64,000 nt of DNA from Paralichthys olivaceus (GCF_024713975.1 NC_091112.1:3351001-3415000); one strand, 5' to 3'. Shown: positions 15,001-22,799, numbered from the stretch's first letter. The notes: generated by a model from the sequence alone, not told the origin. Translations and numbers: made by a program.

Positions 15001-16228
15001 AGAAATGAACCAGATTCTGTCTGATCCTGATGATGACACCAAGGGCTTCTTTGACCCCAACACTCAAGAGAACCTCACCTATCTCCAGCTGGTGGAGAGA
15101 TGTGTCACTGATCCCATCACAGGTCTTAGTTTACTGGTCATTGTGAAGAAAGGAGAGTTTTATTTCTTTGTTGATGAGGCTACAAAGGTCATTCTGAAAT
15201 CTACAACAACAACCAGAGCAGGAGGGAAATACCAAGGAAAGACTGTGTGTCTGTGGGATCTGCTTTACTCCAAATACATCACTGAGGAGAGGAGGAGAGA
15301 GCTTGTGCAACAATACAAGTCTGGTTCAATCACACTTGAACGCTTCATGGAAATCACTCTGACCATCATTCAACAACAGACAACAACAACCTCATGCTCA
15401 ACAATTGTCACATGCCAACCTCCAGAAACCAAAGTGGACAGCAGCACATCAAAAACTACCGTCACCACGACTACAATCACAGAGTCAAGTCAACTTCCAT
15501 CGTTCCATGGTATCAGGAAGGATGTCAGTGCTAATGAGCTGCTTGAGTCAAAAATCATCACTGAGGACCTCTACAAAAGTCTGAGGTCTGGAACAGTCAC
15601 AGTGACAGAAATTACTAAAATGGACTCAGTGCGTAAGTACCTCGAGGGAACCAACAGCATTGCAGGAGTGTACCTGCAGTCCACCAAGGAGACACTGAGT
15701 ATCTATGAAGCTAAACAACGAGGACTACTGACCCCTGGAACTTCTCTGGTTCTGCTGGAGGCCCAAGCTGCCACTGGTTTTGTTATTGACCCAGTGAAGA
15801 ACAAGAAACTTTCTGTAGAGGAAGCTGTAGACCAAAGAGTAGTTGGCAATGAGTGGGGAAAGAAACTGCTCTCAGCAGAAAGAGCTGTCACCGGTTACAA
15901 AGATCCCTACACTGGAAACACAATTTCTTTGTTCCAAGCCTTGAAAAAAGATCTGATTGTGAAAGATCATGGAATTCGTCTCCTTGAAGCACAAATTGCC
16001 ACAGGAGGCATCATTGACCCCGTACACAGTCACAGAGTGCCTGTACAGGTGGCTTACCAAAGAGGTTACTTTGATGAAGAAATGAACCAGATTCTGTCTG
16101 ATGCTGATGATGACACCAAGGGCTTCTTTGACCCCAACACTCATGAGAACCTCACCTATCTCCAGCTGGTGGAGAGATGTGTCACTGATCCCATCACAGG
16201 TCTTAGTTTACTCCCCTTGCACAGGTGA
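2..16228 (+). CDS. eppk1: Epiplakin-like plakin-repeat protein, 3' part of a giant single coding exon
   Basis: The frame is open from the left edge to a TGA at 16226-16228, giving at least 5,408 residues with no intron; the true start lies upstream. It encodes tandem plakin repeat domains: recurring LLEAQAATGFVIDP and GFFDPNTQENLTYLQL motifs typical of plectin/epiplakin repeats, joined by linkers containing a Thr-rich stretch. I count 15 full 359-residue units plus the tail of an earlier domain (about 2-160). The first full unit (about 160-1130) is diverged in its 5' half and lacks the Thr-rich linker. The last unit ends abruptly in LSLLPLHR. No actin-binding, spectrin or rod domain is seen, and very long uninterrupted coding sequence made only of plakin repeats is the hallmark of epiplakin rather than plectin. 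Known family role: cytoplasmic cytolinker that binds keratin and other intermediate filaments in epithelia. Neighbouring fbxl6 and slc52a2 match human 8q24.3, where EPPK1 lies. Copy number could be mis-assembled because units are nearly identical. Confidence 0.9.
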   Translation, partial: AIKRGYLDEKTSKILSNPTDDAKGFFDPNTKENLSYCQLISQCEEDPESGLLLLPLSEEKSHVFHTDEQIVLTLKNTTITMNAGKYKNKEVTLWEVLISEYISEQKRKQLTQQFKSGALKIEDITEILTVIITEVSSKEKKFRGLRKQVSASELYESKIISKDLFTQIIQGEVTEENVSKMESIQKYLGATNCIAGVRVESTKKVISIYEAKTRGLLPPGTSLVLLEAQAATGFVIDPVNNKKLSVDQAVDQRVVGSEWKNKLLSAERAVTGYKDPYTGDTISLFQALKKDLIVKDHGIRLLEAQIATGGIIDPVHSHRVPVQVAYQRGYFDEEMNQILSDPDDDTKGFFDPNTHENLTYLQLVERCVTDPKTGLNLLVIVKKGEFYFFVDEATKLILKSTTTTRAGGKYQGTTVCLWDLLYSKYITEERRRELVQQYKSGSITLERFMEIILTIIQQQTTTTSCSTIVTCQPPETKVDSSTSKTTVTTTTITESSQLPTFHGIRKDVSANELLESKIITEDLYKSLRSGTVTVTEITKMDSVRKYLEGTNSIAGVYLQSTKETLSIYEAKQRGLLTPGTSLVLLEAQAATGFVIDPLNNKKLSVEEAVDQRVVGSEWGKKLLSAERAVTGYKDPYTGNTISLFQALKKDLIVKDHGIRLLEAQIATGGIIDPVHSHRVPVQVAYQRGYFDEEMNQILSDPDDDTKGFFDPNTQENLTYLQLVERCVTDPITGLSLLVIVKKGEFYFFVDESTKLILKSTTTTRAGGKYQGTTVCLWDLLYSKYITEERRRELVQQYKSGSITLERFMEVILTIIQQQTTTTSCSTIVTCQPPETKVDSSTSKTTVTTTTITESSQLPTFHGIRKDVSANELLESKIITEDLYKSLRSGTVTVTEITEMDSVRKYLEGTNSIAGVYLQSTKETLSIYEAKQRGLLTPGTSLVLLEAQAATGFVIDPLNNKKLSVEEAVDQRVVGSEWGKKLLSAERAVTGYKDPYTGNTISLFQALKKDLIVKDHGIRLLEAQIATGGIIDPVHSHRVPVQVAYQRGYFDEEMNQILSDPDDDTKGFFDPNTQENLTYLQLVERCVTDAITGLSLLVIVKKGEFYFFVDEATKLILKSTTTTRAGGKYQGKTVCLWDLLYSKYITEERRRELVQQYKSGSITLERFMEVILTIIQQQTTTTSCSTIVTCQPPETKVDSSTSKTTVTTTTITESSQLPTFHGIRKDVSANELLESKIITEDLYKSLRSGTVTVTEITEMDSVRKYLEGTNSIAGVYLQSTKETLSIYEAKQRGLLTPGTSLVLLEAQAATGFVIDPLNNKKLSVEEAVDQRVVGSEWGKKLLSAERAVTGYKDPYTGNTISLFQALKKDLIVKDHGIRLLEAQIATGGIIDPVHSHRVPVQVAYQRGYFDEQMNQILSDPDDDTKGFFDPNTQENLTYLQLVERCVTDPITGLSLLVIVKKGEFYFFVDEATKLILKSTTTTRAGGKYQGKTVCLWDLLYSKYITEERRRELVQQYKSGSITLERFMEVILTIIQQQTTTTSCSTIVTCQPPETKVDSSTSKTTVTTTTITESSQLPTFHGIRKDVSANELLESKIITEDLYKSLRSGTVTVTEITEMDSVRKYLEGTNSIAGVYLQSTKETLSIYEAKQRGLLTPGTSLVLLEAQAATGFVIDPLNNKKLSVEEAVDQRVVGSEWGKKLLSAERAVTGYKDPYTGNTISLFQALKKDLIVKDHGIRLLEAQIATGGIIDPVHSHRVPVQVAYQRGYFDEEMNQILSDPDDDTKGFFDPNTQENLTYLQLVERCVTDPITGLSLLVIVKKGEFYFFVDESTKLILKSTTTTRAGGKYQGKTVCLWDLLYSKYITEERRRELVQQYKSGSITLERFMEVILTIIQQQTTTTSCSTIVTCQPPETKVDSSTSKTTVTTTTITESSQLPTFHGIRKDVSANELLESKIITEDLYKSLRSGTVTVTEITEMDSVRKYLEGTNSIAGVYLQSTKETLSIYEAKQRGLLTPGTSLVLLEAQAATGFVIDPLNNKKLSVEEAVDQRVVGSEWGKKLLSAERAVTGYKDPYTGNTISLFQALKKDLIVKDHGIRLLEAQIATGGIIDPVHSHRVPVQVAYQRGYFDEEMNQILSDPDDDTKGFFDPNTQENLTYLQLVERCVTDPITGLSLLVIVKKGEFYFFVDEATKLILKSTTTTRAGGKYQGKTVCLWDLLYSKYITEERRRELVQQYKSGSITLERFMEVILTIIQQQTTTTSCSTIVTCQPPETKVDSSTSKTTVTTTTITESSQLPTFHGIRKDVSANELLESKIITEDLYKSLRSGTVTVTEITEMDSVRKYLEGTNSIAGVYLQSTKETLSIYEAKQRGLLTPGTSLVLLEAQAATGFVIDPLNNKKLSVEEAVDQRVVGSEWGKKLLSAERAVTGYKDPYTGNTISLFQALKKDLIVKDHGIRLLEAQIATGGIIDPVHSHRVPVQVAYQRGYFDEQMNQILSDPDDDTKGFFDPNTQENLTYLQLVERCVTDPITGLSLLVIVKKGEFYFFVDEATKLILKSTTTTRAGGKYQGKTVCLWDLLYSKYITEERRRELVQQYKSGSITLERFMEVILTIIQQQTTTTSCSTIVTCQPPETKVDSSTSKTTVTTTTITESSQLPTFHGIRKDVSANELLESKIITEDLYKSLRSGTVTVTEITEMDSVRKYLEGTNSIAGVYLQSTKETLSIYEAKQRGLLTPGTSLVLLEAQAATGFVIDPLNNKKLSVEEAVDQRVVGSEWGKKLLSAERAVTGYKDPYTGNTISLFQALKKDLIVKDHGIRLLEAQIATGGIIDPVHSHRVPVQVAYQRGYFDEEMNQILSDPDDDTKGFFDPNTQENLTYLQLVERCVTDPITGLSLLVIVKKGEFYFFVDEATKLILKSTTTTRAGGKYQGKTVCLWDLLYSKYITEERRRELVQQYKSGSITLERFMEVILTIIQQQTTTTSCSTIVTCQPPETKVDSSTSKTTVTTTTITESSQLPTFHGIRKDVSANELLESKIITEDLYKSLRSGTVTVTEITEMDSVRKYLEGTNSIAGVYLQSTKETLSIYEAKQRGLLTPGTSLVLLEAQAATGFVIDPLNNKKLSVEEAVDQRVVGSEWGKKLLSAERAVTGYKDPYTGNTISLFQALKKDLIVKDHGIRLLEAQIATGGIIDPVHSHRVPVQVAYQRGYFDEEMNQILSDPDDDTKGFFDPNTQENLTYLQLVERCVTDPITGLSLLVIVKKGEFYFFVDEATKLILKSTTTTRAGGKYQGKTVCLWDLLYSKYITEERRRELVQQYKSGSITLERFMEIILTIIQQQTTTTSCSTIVTCQTPETKVDSSTSKTTVTTTTITESSQLPTFHGIRKDVSANELLESKIITEDLYKSLRSGTVTVTEITEMDSVRKYLEGTNSIAGVYLQSTKETLSIYEAKQRGLLTPGTSLVLLEAQAATGFVIDPLNNKKLSVEEAVDQRVVGSEWGKKLLSAERAVTGYKDPYTGNTISLFQALKKDLIVKDHGIRLLEAQIATGGIIDPVHSHRVPVQVAYQRGYFDEEMNQILSDPDDDTKGFFDPNTQENLTYLQLVERCVTDPITGLSLLVIVKKGEFYFFVDEATKLILKSTTTTRAGGKYQGKTVCLWDLLYSKYITEERRRELVQQYKSGSITLERFMEVILTIIQQQTTTTSCSTIVTCQPPETKVDSSTSKTTVTTTTITESSQLPTFHGIRKDVSANELLESKIITEDLYKSLRSGTVTVTEITEMDSVRKYLEGTNSIAGVYLQSTKETLSIYEAKQRGLLTPGTSLVLLEAQAATGFVIDPLNNKKLSVEEAVDQRVVGSEWGKKLLSAERAVTGYKDPYTGNTISLFQALKKDLIVKDHGIRLLEAQIATGGIIDPVHSHRVPVQVAYQRGYFDEEMNQILSDPDDDTKGFFDPNTQENLTYLQLVERCVTDPITGLSLLVIVKKGEFYFFVDEATKLILKSTTTTRAGGKYQGKTVCLWDLLYSKYITEERRRELVQQYKSGSITLERFMEVILTIIQQQTTTTSCSTIVTCQPPETKVDSSTSKTTVTTTTITESSQLPTFHGIRKDVSANELLESKIITEDLYKSLRSGTVTVTEITEMDSVRKYLEGTNSIAGVYLQSTKETLSIYEAKQRGLLTPGTSLVLLEAQAATGFVIDPLNNKKLSVEEAVDQRVVGSEWGKKLLSAERAVTGYKDPYTGNTISLFQALKKDLIVKDHGIRLLEAQIATGGIIDPVHSHRVPVQVAYQRGYFDEEMNQILSDPDDDTKGFFDPNTQENLTYLQLVERCVTDPITGLSLLVIVKKGEFYFFVDEATKLILKSTTTTRAGGKYQGKTVCLWDLLYSKYITEERRRELVQQYKSGSITLERFMEIILTIIQQQTTTTSCSTIVTCQTPETKVDSSTSKTTVTTTTITESSQLPTFHGIRKDVSANELLESKIITEDLYKSLRSGTVTVTEITEMDSVRKYLEGTNSIAGVYLQSTKETLSIYEAKQRGLLTPGTSLVLLEAQAATGFVIDPLNNKKLSVEEAVDQRVVGSEWGKKLLSAERAVTGYKDPYTGNTISLFQALKKDLIVKDHGIRLLEAQIATGGIIDPIHSHRVPVQVAYQRGYFDEEMNQILSDPDDDTKGFFDPNTQENLTYLQLVERCVTDPITGLSLLVIVKKGEFYFFVDEATKLILKSTTTTRAGGKYQGTTVCLWDLLYSKYITEERRRELVQQYKSGSITLEHFMEVILTIIQQQTTTTSCSTIVTCQPQETKVDSSTSKTTVTTTTITESSQLPSFHGIRKDVSANELLESKIITEDLYKSLRSGTVTVTEITEMDSVRKYLEGTNSIAGVYLQSTKETLSIYEAKQRGLLTPGTSLVLLEAQAATGFVIDPLNNKKLSVEEAVDQRVVGSEWGKKLLSAERAVTGYKDPYTGNTISLFQALKKDLIVKDHGIRLLEAQIATGGIIDPVHSHRVPVQVAYQRGYFDEEMNQILSDPDDDTKGFFDPNTQENLTYLQLVERCVTDPITGLSLLVIVKKGEFYFFVDEATKVILKSTTTTRAGGKYQGKTVCLWDLLYSKYITEERRRELVQQYKSGSITLERFMEITLTIIQQQTTTTSCSTIVTCQPPETKVDSSTSKTTVTTTTITESSQLPSFHGIRKDVSANELLESKIITEDLYKSLRSGTVTVTEITKMDSVRKYLEGTNSIAGVYLQSTKETLSIYEAKQRGLLTPGTSLVLLEAQAATGFVIDPVKNKKLSVEEAVDQRVVGNEWGKKLLSAERAVTGYKDPYTGNTISLFQALKKDLIVKDHGIRLLEAQIATGGIIDPVHSHRVPVQVAYQRGYFDEEMNQILSDADDDTKGFFDPNTHENLTYLQLVERCVTDPITGLSLLPLHR
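625..16210 (+). repeat. 1,077-bp coding tandem repeat array, about 14.5 units
   Basis: Equivalent landmarks recur at exactly 1,077-bp spacing (625, 1702, 2779, 3856 and so on to 15703), so every unit is 359 codons and keeps frame. Units from 1702 onward differ at only a handful of bases each by eye. Diagnostic differences include AAC/AAA at the (T/K)TVCLWDL position, CTC/CTT in KLIL, GCC/GCT in ERAVTGY, and Glu/Gln in FDE(E/Q)MNQ. Several recur three units apart. Confidence 0.95.
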
Positions 16229-18036
16229 AGGAAAGAAAACCTTTCAATAACTTTTTTATTTGCATATCTCAGCAAATCTTACTAATTAATATTTGCTGTT
16301 AGTACTTTTTTCTTTTAGTAACAAATTCATTTCAGTGAATGTGTTTTAAGGTTCTAGTTAGTTGTTCAGTTTATGATGTCCCTACTGAAAAATGTCATAT
16401 ATGGATACTGTGGTGCTGAAAAAAGGAAATGCACTCTAAACATTTCCTGTCATATTACAGGAAGATCATTTTTTAATATGTTTTTATCACCACTATCTTT
16501 GATGAGTACTACAGTACCTTTGCGGCAATATTCACAAAACCAAGGCTGTGACATTTACTCCAAATAGGATTTTATCCTCTTTTAGACTCCTAAAAATAAA
16601 CCCAACCTGGGAAAATAGTCAGTAAATTCCTCTACTTTTTACATGATTGGTTGTTAAATACTTTTTGTCACTCCTGTGTTTGACATACAAAATCTCTGAG
16701 GTTTGAAATGAATGTTGAAAAGTGTAAAACAATAGTGGCTTTGATCTTCTTTGGTTTTCAATTTGTTTTTTGAATTCTCATCTCCTTGGACTACATACAA
16801 CAAGCAGTCACTGTGCTATCAAACTGTGACAAGATGATGATTTTATTTGCCCTGTTTTTTATATTTTGTGGGAACAATGTACTAGAATGTAATTCTTACA
16901 ATCAGAATGTTTTACAGTAAGTAGACAAAAATGTTGTATTTCTTATAGTAGAACTTTAAGTATAGTTTCTCTGAGCCTGCATTGACTTGGAAGCATTTTC
17001 AAGATTTGTATTATTGTAAAAAGTTGACTATAAATAAATAATACATCTAAAGCTTGTCTTTTTTTCCATTGATCATGTTAATGTACACAACGAATATACA
17101 TTTATTTATTTCAAATAGAGCAAATACAATATTAACACATGTAGTTTTTGAAAAAAGTGTTAAATGAATGAGGCATTAATAATTAAATGTTAAACATTAT
17201 AACACAGGCTTCTGGTGGTCTTCATGCACATTTAGTTGAGAACAACACTCCCTAGTGGAGGGGTATGGACACTTGAGTAGTTTTTATTCAAATATTTCTT
17301 GACAAATTTTTGCCTGGAATTACTGTAACTTGGTCTAAAATAATTATGAAAGAAGTAATAAAATAATTACATTAAAAAAATCCTGGCGTACACAATCAAA
17401 AGTCCCATAATTCAGATGATTCTTAAATACGACAGGTCAGACGTTCCCATTTCATTGAAATCTAAGCAGGTCAAGTCCAATGAATAAAATGTTTTGGTAC
17501 AAAGGTGAGGAGTAAACTGCTTAAGGCAAAAACGCCAATTAGAAATTAAAACATTGAGTAAATTTAATAGAAAATAGGCCTTTTTTTCAGTCTGTAACAA
17601 CTGGAAACTTTAGGAGCAAACTGAATCTTCTTCACACTTTAACCCAAAAATCATTCGAGATGAAGTGGACAGAGGATGTAAAAGTGTAAAACAGTATGAT
17701 TTATTCATTATATGCTTTAATTTAAGAAAACACAGAGACATGTACATTTCAATAACAACAGGACACATGCGTTCGAAAGCTTTTGACTCCAGTCTTTAAA
17801 AAAACATGCAGACTGAGCTGTTAACATTTATGTAGCACCTGCAGGTTTTCTCACTGGATTGACAAAATGCTTTTGCATCCGTTTAATGTGAAAAATGTAC
17901 ATACAAATGAAAATTTACAATAAAACCGGATGGATGAGAAAAACATATAACTTGGACAACAGTATATACAAATAAGTGTAAAGACATTCTAGTGTAAAAT
18001 ATGTTCATGTTTGCTGGAATCAAATAAATACCAGAG
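16229..18036. other. Convergent 3' UTR / intergenic region between eppk1 and fbxl6
   Basis: AT-rich non-coding DNA with no supportable gene. Plus-strand AATAAA signals at 16595-16600 and 17033-17038 could end epiplakin transcripts. A minus-strand AATAAA (seen as tttatt at 17700-17705) lies about 330 bp beyond the fbxl6 stop. The two genes are tail to tail. Confidence 0.6.
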
Positions 18037-21000
18037 CTACTCCAATTTGTCCAGCAGCTGGCGAATGTCTTCTTGGCCACGGTAAATTCTCTTGACTCCT
18101 CTTGGTAGATAACGGCAGGATGAAAGGTTGAGGTAGCTAAGAGCAGACATCTGGCCGACGACTGACCTGCAAGATAAAGTGCAGATACATTTATTTTTAC
18201 TCATGAAATCCTTGGACAAAAAACGTAAAACCTGCTCAGTTCTGTGTATCTGCAGACTCTTTAAAGTGTTGGCAGAGTTAAGGGCGAAATTATACCTGAG
18301 GGCAGGGGGTGTGATCCTTGTTCCACTCAGGTTTAGTGAACGCAGCGTATCCGCCTCTGTAGCCTGAGCCAGGTAACTCATTGCTATCTCCAGGTCCTCC
18401 TCACTAAAGAGCTGATTTGCAATGTCGAGCTGTTGCAAAGTCCGACTCCACTTTTGGGTCACTGCGTGAAGTCCCTTCTTATGTGAGGACAACCCGATAT
18501 GGCTGCTGAAATACTGTCCCCAGAACAGACACTCCAGCTCTGCCAAATCACAAAGAGTGAAAACAGAGCAAAGTATTTGTTAATAATTGGGTTTTGAATA
18601 GAGCTCAACCAATATGGACTTTGAGGGCGATGCCAAATATATAAAGAAATTCTGTAAAATTTTGACATAAATTCACATCTTTTGTGCAATGTTCATTATG
18701 TTATACAAAACGTTTTGAGGTTGGCAAACATTAATGCTGATACTATTCATCGGTCGATATAATCAGCCAACTGATCATTTTAAACACATATATACCAATA
18801 ATAATGCAAACACTGCTGGGAACTTTATAAGTAAAGTCAAAATAATTATTCAATATTCCCATTCACACAAGAGATCAAAGGGACCTTTCAGTATGTGCTC
18901 CAATTACAGGTCGTTTTTAATCACACTTGAGTAACTTTATAAATTAAACAAAGTGAAAGTGTGAATTTCATGGGTAAGACCTACCGGGACAGGGTAATGT
19001 TGCGAGGCCGGATGGAGTTATTCGCGAACAGCCTCGCAAGTCCAGCACCCGCAGCTTGGTGGAGCTGAAGAGAATGTCCCACAAGTCTTTGTCGGTCATG
19101 TAGGAGTAAGATGTGGTTGCAATGCAAAGCTCCTCCAACAACGGGAACCCTGACGTTGAGTCGGCACCATTACGCATTGTCTTATGCAGAGGTCTGACAT
19201 TCAGCATACGGAAGGTCTGACAGGAATTACAATGGATGTTCAACAGATTGACATGTTCCGTAGGTAAACACGGCAGTTTAATGATTCAGAGAGAAAGTCC
19301 TGCTCAGGGAGAAGACAAACTTCAGGGCTTCAACTACTGATTATTTCTTTTTGTAGATCACGTGTCTTGTTTGGTCTGTAACATATTCCGTTTTCAAAAT
19401 GATACATCAAATCAAATCCTTAGTATCTTGAGAAATATTTACTGTTGATTGACTAATCAATTTGTTTTCTTGTGTGCACTAAAGCTGTAAAATGTACTGT
19501 TTAAAGTGATCTGTTTTTTCAGATGGCATTACTACACTTTCAAAGTAAGGAAATTACAGTGTCTTGTAAAACATAAACTTACAACTGCATTTAGACGTCG
19601 CAATAGATATATTGGCATAAAAACGTTGAGGTTTTGTACCTTGAGTTTCGGGCATGCCGTCTGTAGAGCCTGGATGCAAATGGGGAGTTCACAGTCTTTG
19701 CTGTCGAGCCTTGTGTTGACCTCAAGCAAATCCAATTCAGGACAACACCCTCTCTGGTAAATCATACACAATGTGTTAATTTGTGTTTATTGGCTTTGAT
19801 TGTGTGTAACTAAGAAATTAAATAAACATATGGAGAGAGAGGCTTACAGTGATGGTGGTCAGAAGTCTGTCATTCTTTAGTCCATGAGTGAACCAAATCT
19901 GCTTGATCTGGCTCCCATGATTCTCCAAGTACTCCAGGAGTCCATCAACCTGATACTATGGGAAAAAAAACAGTGAATAACTAGATCTGTGTAAAATAAA
20001 GACCTGCTGGGATATACTAACTTAGGATGATTTGGAAATTAACCAGATATAATTTAGAGAATTTCTTCTAAACTTGAAGCTGTTGAGAGCCGATGATAAA
20101 CATTAAAAATGCCACAATGCTGTCCAGGATTTTCTAACCGTGAAACTAACCAGTACTTTGTGGACATTTTATAAAAAGCTGGTCAGCAACATACCTCTGA
20201 GTTCTGAAGATTTAAGCTCTGTAGTGACCGGCTGTGCAGACCAAGGCTTTGGAAGGCACTCACTGTCAGGCCTGTGCAGTAAGAGAGTGTGAGGGAGCGA
20301 AGGTGAGGGCAGAACTGCGAAACAACCTAAATTTGATCACAATACAAATAGAAAAAAAAAAGCAAACACAGATATAAATACATTTTACACTGAAAAAACA
20401 TTTTGTTTCTTAGGATTAAAAATAAATAAATAATTATTGTGCAACATTTAAACACAAATCATTTTGTCCAACAAAAATATGTCAATATGTGATTTAAGAT
20501 GCCTCTTAACTTCAACATCCAACCAACTGACCAACATCAAAACATTTCACTAAGTTCTCATATTAGAAAAACAACAGAGGTTGGTTTTGAGTTTCCTGAT
20601 GATATTTTCTTTTGATTGATTAATCGACGACTTGTTACAGTTCCAGATGGCACTGAACAATCTTGACGACTCACCTCTACTGCATAGTTAATGTTCTTTT
20701 TCCAGTGACAGAGAGAAAAGTCTCGTAGCTGAGAAAATCTAGAGAAAAAGAAATTAGAAAATTTCCTTTACGATGGTAAAAATATTGGCACAAACTAAAT
20801 CCCAGTTCACATCATGAAAATTTCAAAACTATTCATAAAACTAATAATATAAACCTGTTTTGCGCCAGCCAGTCAAAAGTCTCCATAATTTTCTTCTCAG
20901 TTTTAGGGAGCTGTGTTTTCCCTGGTGCAATCCAGCAGTGACCTACAGTTACTTTACGCCACAGCACCGGACTGGAGGCTGCGGCGTTCCACAGTCGACA

Positions 21001-21870
21001 GACTCTCCCCACCCTGCACAAGAGACACAGCAGACGAGAGGGATTCATTTCAGCTCCCAAATTCACACAGATCGATCGAGCGAATAATCATCAGTTACAC
21101 TGATCATGACATAATAGTGTGTCCATAATCTTGTCATAGATGACGCTTACAACTTTTACTCCGCGTGTAAAAGGTATTCTGCTAATGTGTAATCATTAAA
21201 TGGACATCATAGTTTTGTAAAAAAAAATTATTATCTTATTATAACATATTCTATGTCCTATGTCCTGTGTGTCAGTCGTAGTAGATCATAATATACATTT
21301 TTAAAGTCGACTTCAAATCAAATGTGTTTAATACCTGCATAGGAATGGTACAGCTCCGTCTTGAACGACCACCATCTGAAATATATTGACTAGCACCTCC
21401 TCAGGTAGACTTTCACCCCATCTGTGATCCGCTGCCTTCTGTGGCACATAAACAGTAATGTCCTCTTCTGTGTTGGTGACAGGATTACTTGCCGGTTTAG
21501 GTTTGGCACGGACTGTGGGTTTTTTCTTTATCTTTTTGGCTTTTAGTTTTCCTTTAGCGAGCTTTTTCTTTTTGCCTCCCTTCTTTTGAGGCTTCCAGGC
21601 TGAACCATCATACTGAGAAGTGGTACTTGATATGACCAGAAGCATATCTTCTCCTTGATGGACAGTGTAGCCAAGTTGGGAAGACCTGGAGACTGGTGCC
21701 TTTTTTCGCTTCTTTGTTTTTGCATTTTTTATTTTCCCAGCGCTCCTCTTCAAAGATGCCTTTTTTGACTTTGGTCCATCTCCTCCTGGAGCGGTTTTAT
21801 TTGAGGTGCTTGGTGCAGTGTCGTCTTTTCTTTCACTGTGGGTTGAAGCTTCCGCTGCAGAGGAATCCAT
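18037..21870 (-). CDS. fbxl6: F-box and leucine-rich-repeat protein 6 (nine coding exons)
   Basis: Coding exons on the complement: 21335-21870, 20855-21013, 20675-20738, 20195-20326, 19848-19955, 19640-19753, 18985-19216, 18296-18539, 18037-18166. All junctions are GT-AG and phases agree, giving 572 residues. Residues 1-150 are very Lys-rich (KKRKK and KKGGKKKK clusters), suggesting nuclear targeting. An F-box follows at about 153-205 (SLPEEVLVNIFQ to RVCRLWNAAASSPVLWRKV), then leucine-rich repeats to the C-terminus (LRSLTLSYC, LRVLDLRGCSRIT, LRSLNLSGTRIT, LSYLNLSSC). F-box proteins of this class are substrate adaptors of SCF (Skp1-Cul1) ubiquitin ligases. Human FBXL6 is similar in length and lies beside SLC52A2, as here. 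The start ATG at 21868-21870 has a good context (cacgATGG). The specific substrate cannot be told from sequence. Confidence 0.88.
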
Positions 21871-22450
21871 CGTGTGCTGCTATCTCGTCTTTATTGTGAG
21901 CTTCATTTCAAGACAACGACACATCTGAAGAGTAGCGACATATCAGCATCTAAAAACAGAATTATAATATCATCAGTTATTAACAATCTACAGGGGTTTA
22001 ACACAATGTTACACACGGTGGTAGAAGAATCCTGCACCAGCTGGGGTGGATATGTGACGATGAGTCCTTGTGCAGTTGATGATTGTGAAACAAAATGTTC
22101 AAAATCCCAAACACAGAGTAAAGTATCATCCTCACAGTGATCATTTACTGGTTCTGGTTAACTGGCTGATAACAGTCTCTCTTTATGTGTCCCTGCAGGT
22201 AATAAACCCTTTTGTGACTCATCTGTATGAACGAGACTTTACCTACGGTACACATACACCTGTGGGACATTCAAGTGGCAGACAACAGGAAGTCCCAGTA
22301 GTCACAGATAACTAAGCAAGTCAAGAACAATTTTGAGATACTTCTACCTCAATCTTTTAGTCTTTTATAATACGCCATGCAATTGTACGCTTCTTCGTCA
22401 TATTACGTCACAAAACGGAGCCGTCTCCCCCGTGAACTGTGAAGAACTCA
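21871..22450. promoter_or_regulatory. Divergent upstream region of fbxl6 and the THAP exon
   Basis: About 580 bp separate the fbxl6 start (-) from the THAP-like ORF (+). A CRE/ATF-like TTACGTCA sits near 22405, and GC content rises to the right of 22420. This is a plausible shared promoter; no TATA box is evident. Transcription start sites cannot be fixed from sequence. Confidence 0.35.
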
Positions 22451-22799
22451 ATGGAGGCAGGTTGTGTGTGGATCAAGCCGAACCACTGCGTGTGCGCGGG
22501 CTGCACCAACTCCAGCCTGTCGGGCCACCGCGTCCACTACTCCCCCGACACGAGGAGGAACGAAGCCGGACACAGACCGGACTTCACCGCCGAATCTGTG
22601 ACGAAGAACGCGCAGGTGCGCAGCGCCCACTTCGGGGAGGACGACTACGACCCCAGCGACCCGGCGGAGCTGCGGATGGGAACCAGAACCGAGGCTGACA
22701 ACAAACGCGGCTCCTTCGATTCACCACGAAGCTTCTTCAGGTGAACTTGTCGCTGCAGCTTCGGACTCCGGTGCTTCGCGGAAACACGACCTGAGCCCA
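22451..22799 (+). pseudogene. Degenerate THAP zinc-finger exon
   Basis: The ATG at 22451 opens a 97-codon frame closing at 22742-22744. Its product shows THAP hallmarks: a CAGC pair with TNSSLSGHRVHYSP (CxxC then HRFP-like), RPDFTAESVTKNAQV, and SAHFGEDDY (the C-x2-H end). Three defects are visible. The Cys of the Cys-x2-His pair is Arg57 (CGC at 22619-22621). The region that should carry the invariant Trp is missing. A one-base excess near 22694-22700 moves the AVPTI-like box (APSIH) and a following Ser/Ala-rich stretch into another frame. Read in that second frame the exon continues to a good donor (cca|GTAAGT, exon end 22799) in phase 0. THAP domains are sequence-specific DNA-binding zinc fingers; this copy should not bind zinc normally. 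It may be the former first exon of the gene at 24136. Confidence 0.55.

Noticed and set aside
625-16144. Dozens of 60-97-codon minus-strand open frames repeating every 1,077 bp
   Set aside because: They are antisense shadows of the epiplakin units; they repeat because the units repeat and have no independent start context or homology.
2-16228. Plectin (plec) as the identity of the first gene
   Set aside because: Plectin has about six plakin repeat domains and a coiled-coil rod; here 15 or more repeat domains run without any rod or intron, which fits epiplakin.
16373-16567. Short forward frame after the epiplakin stop
   Set aside because: No homology or context; it lies in the probable 3' UTR.
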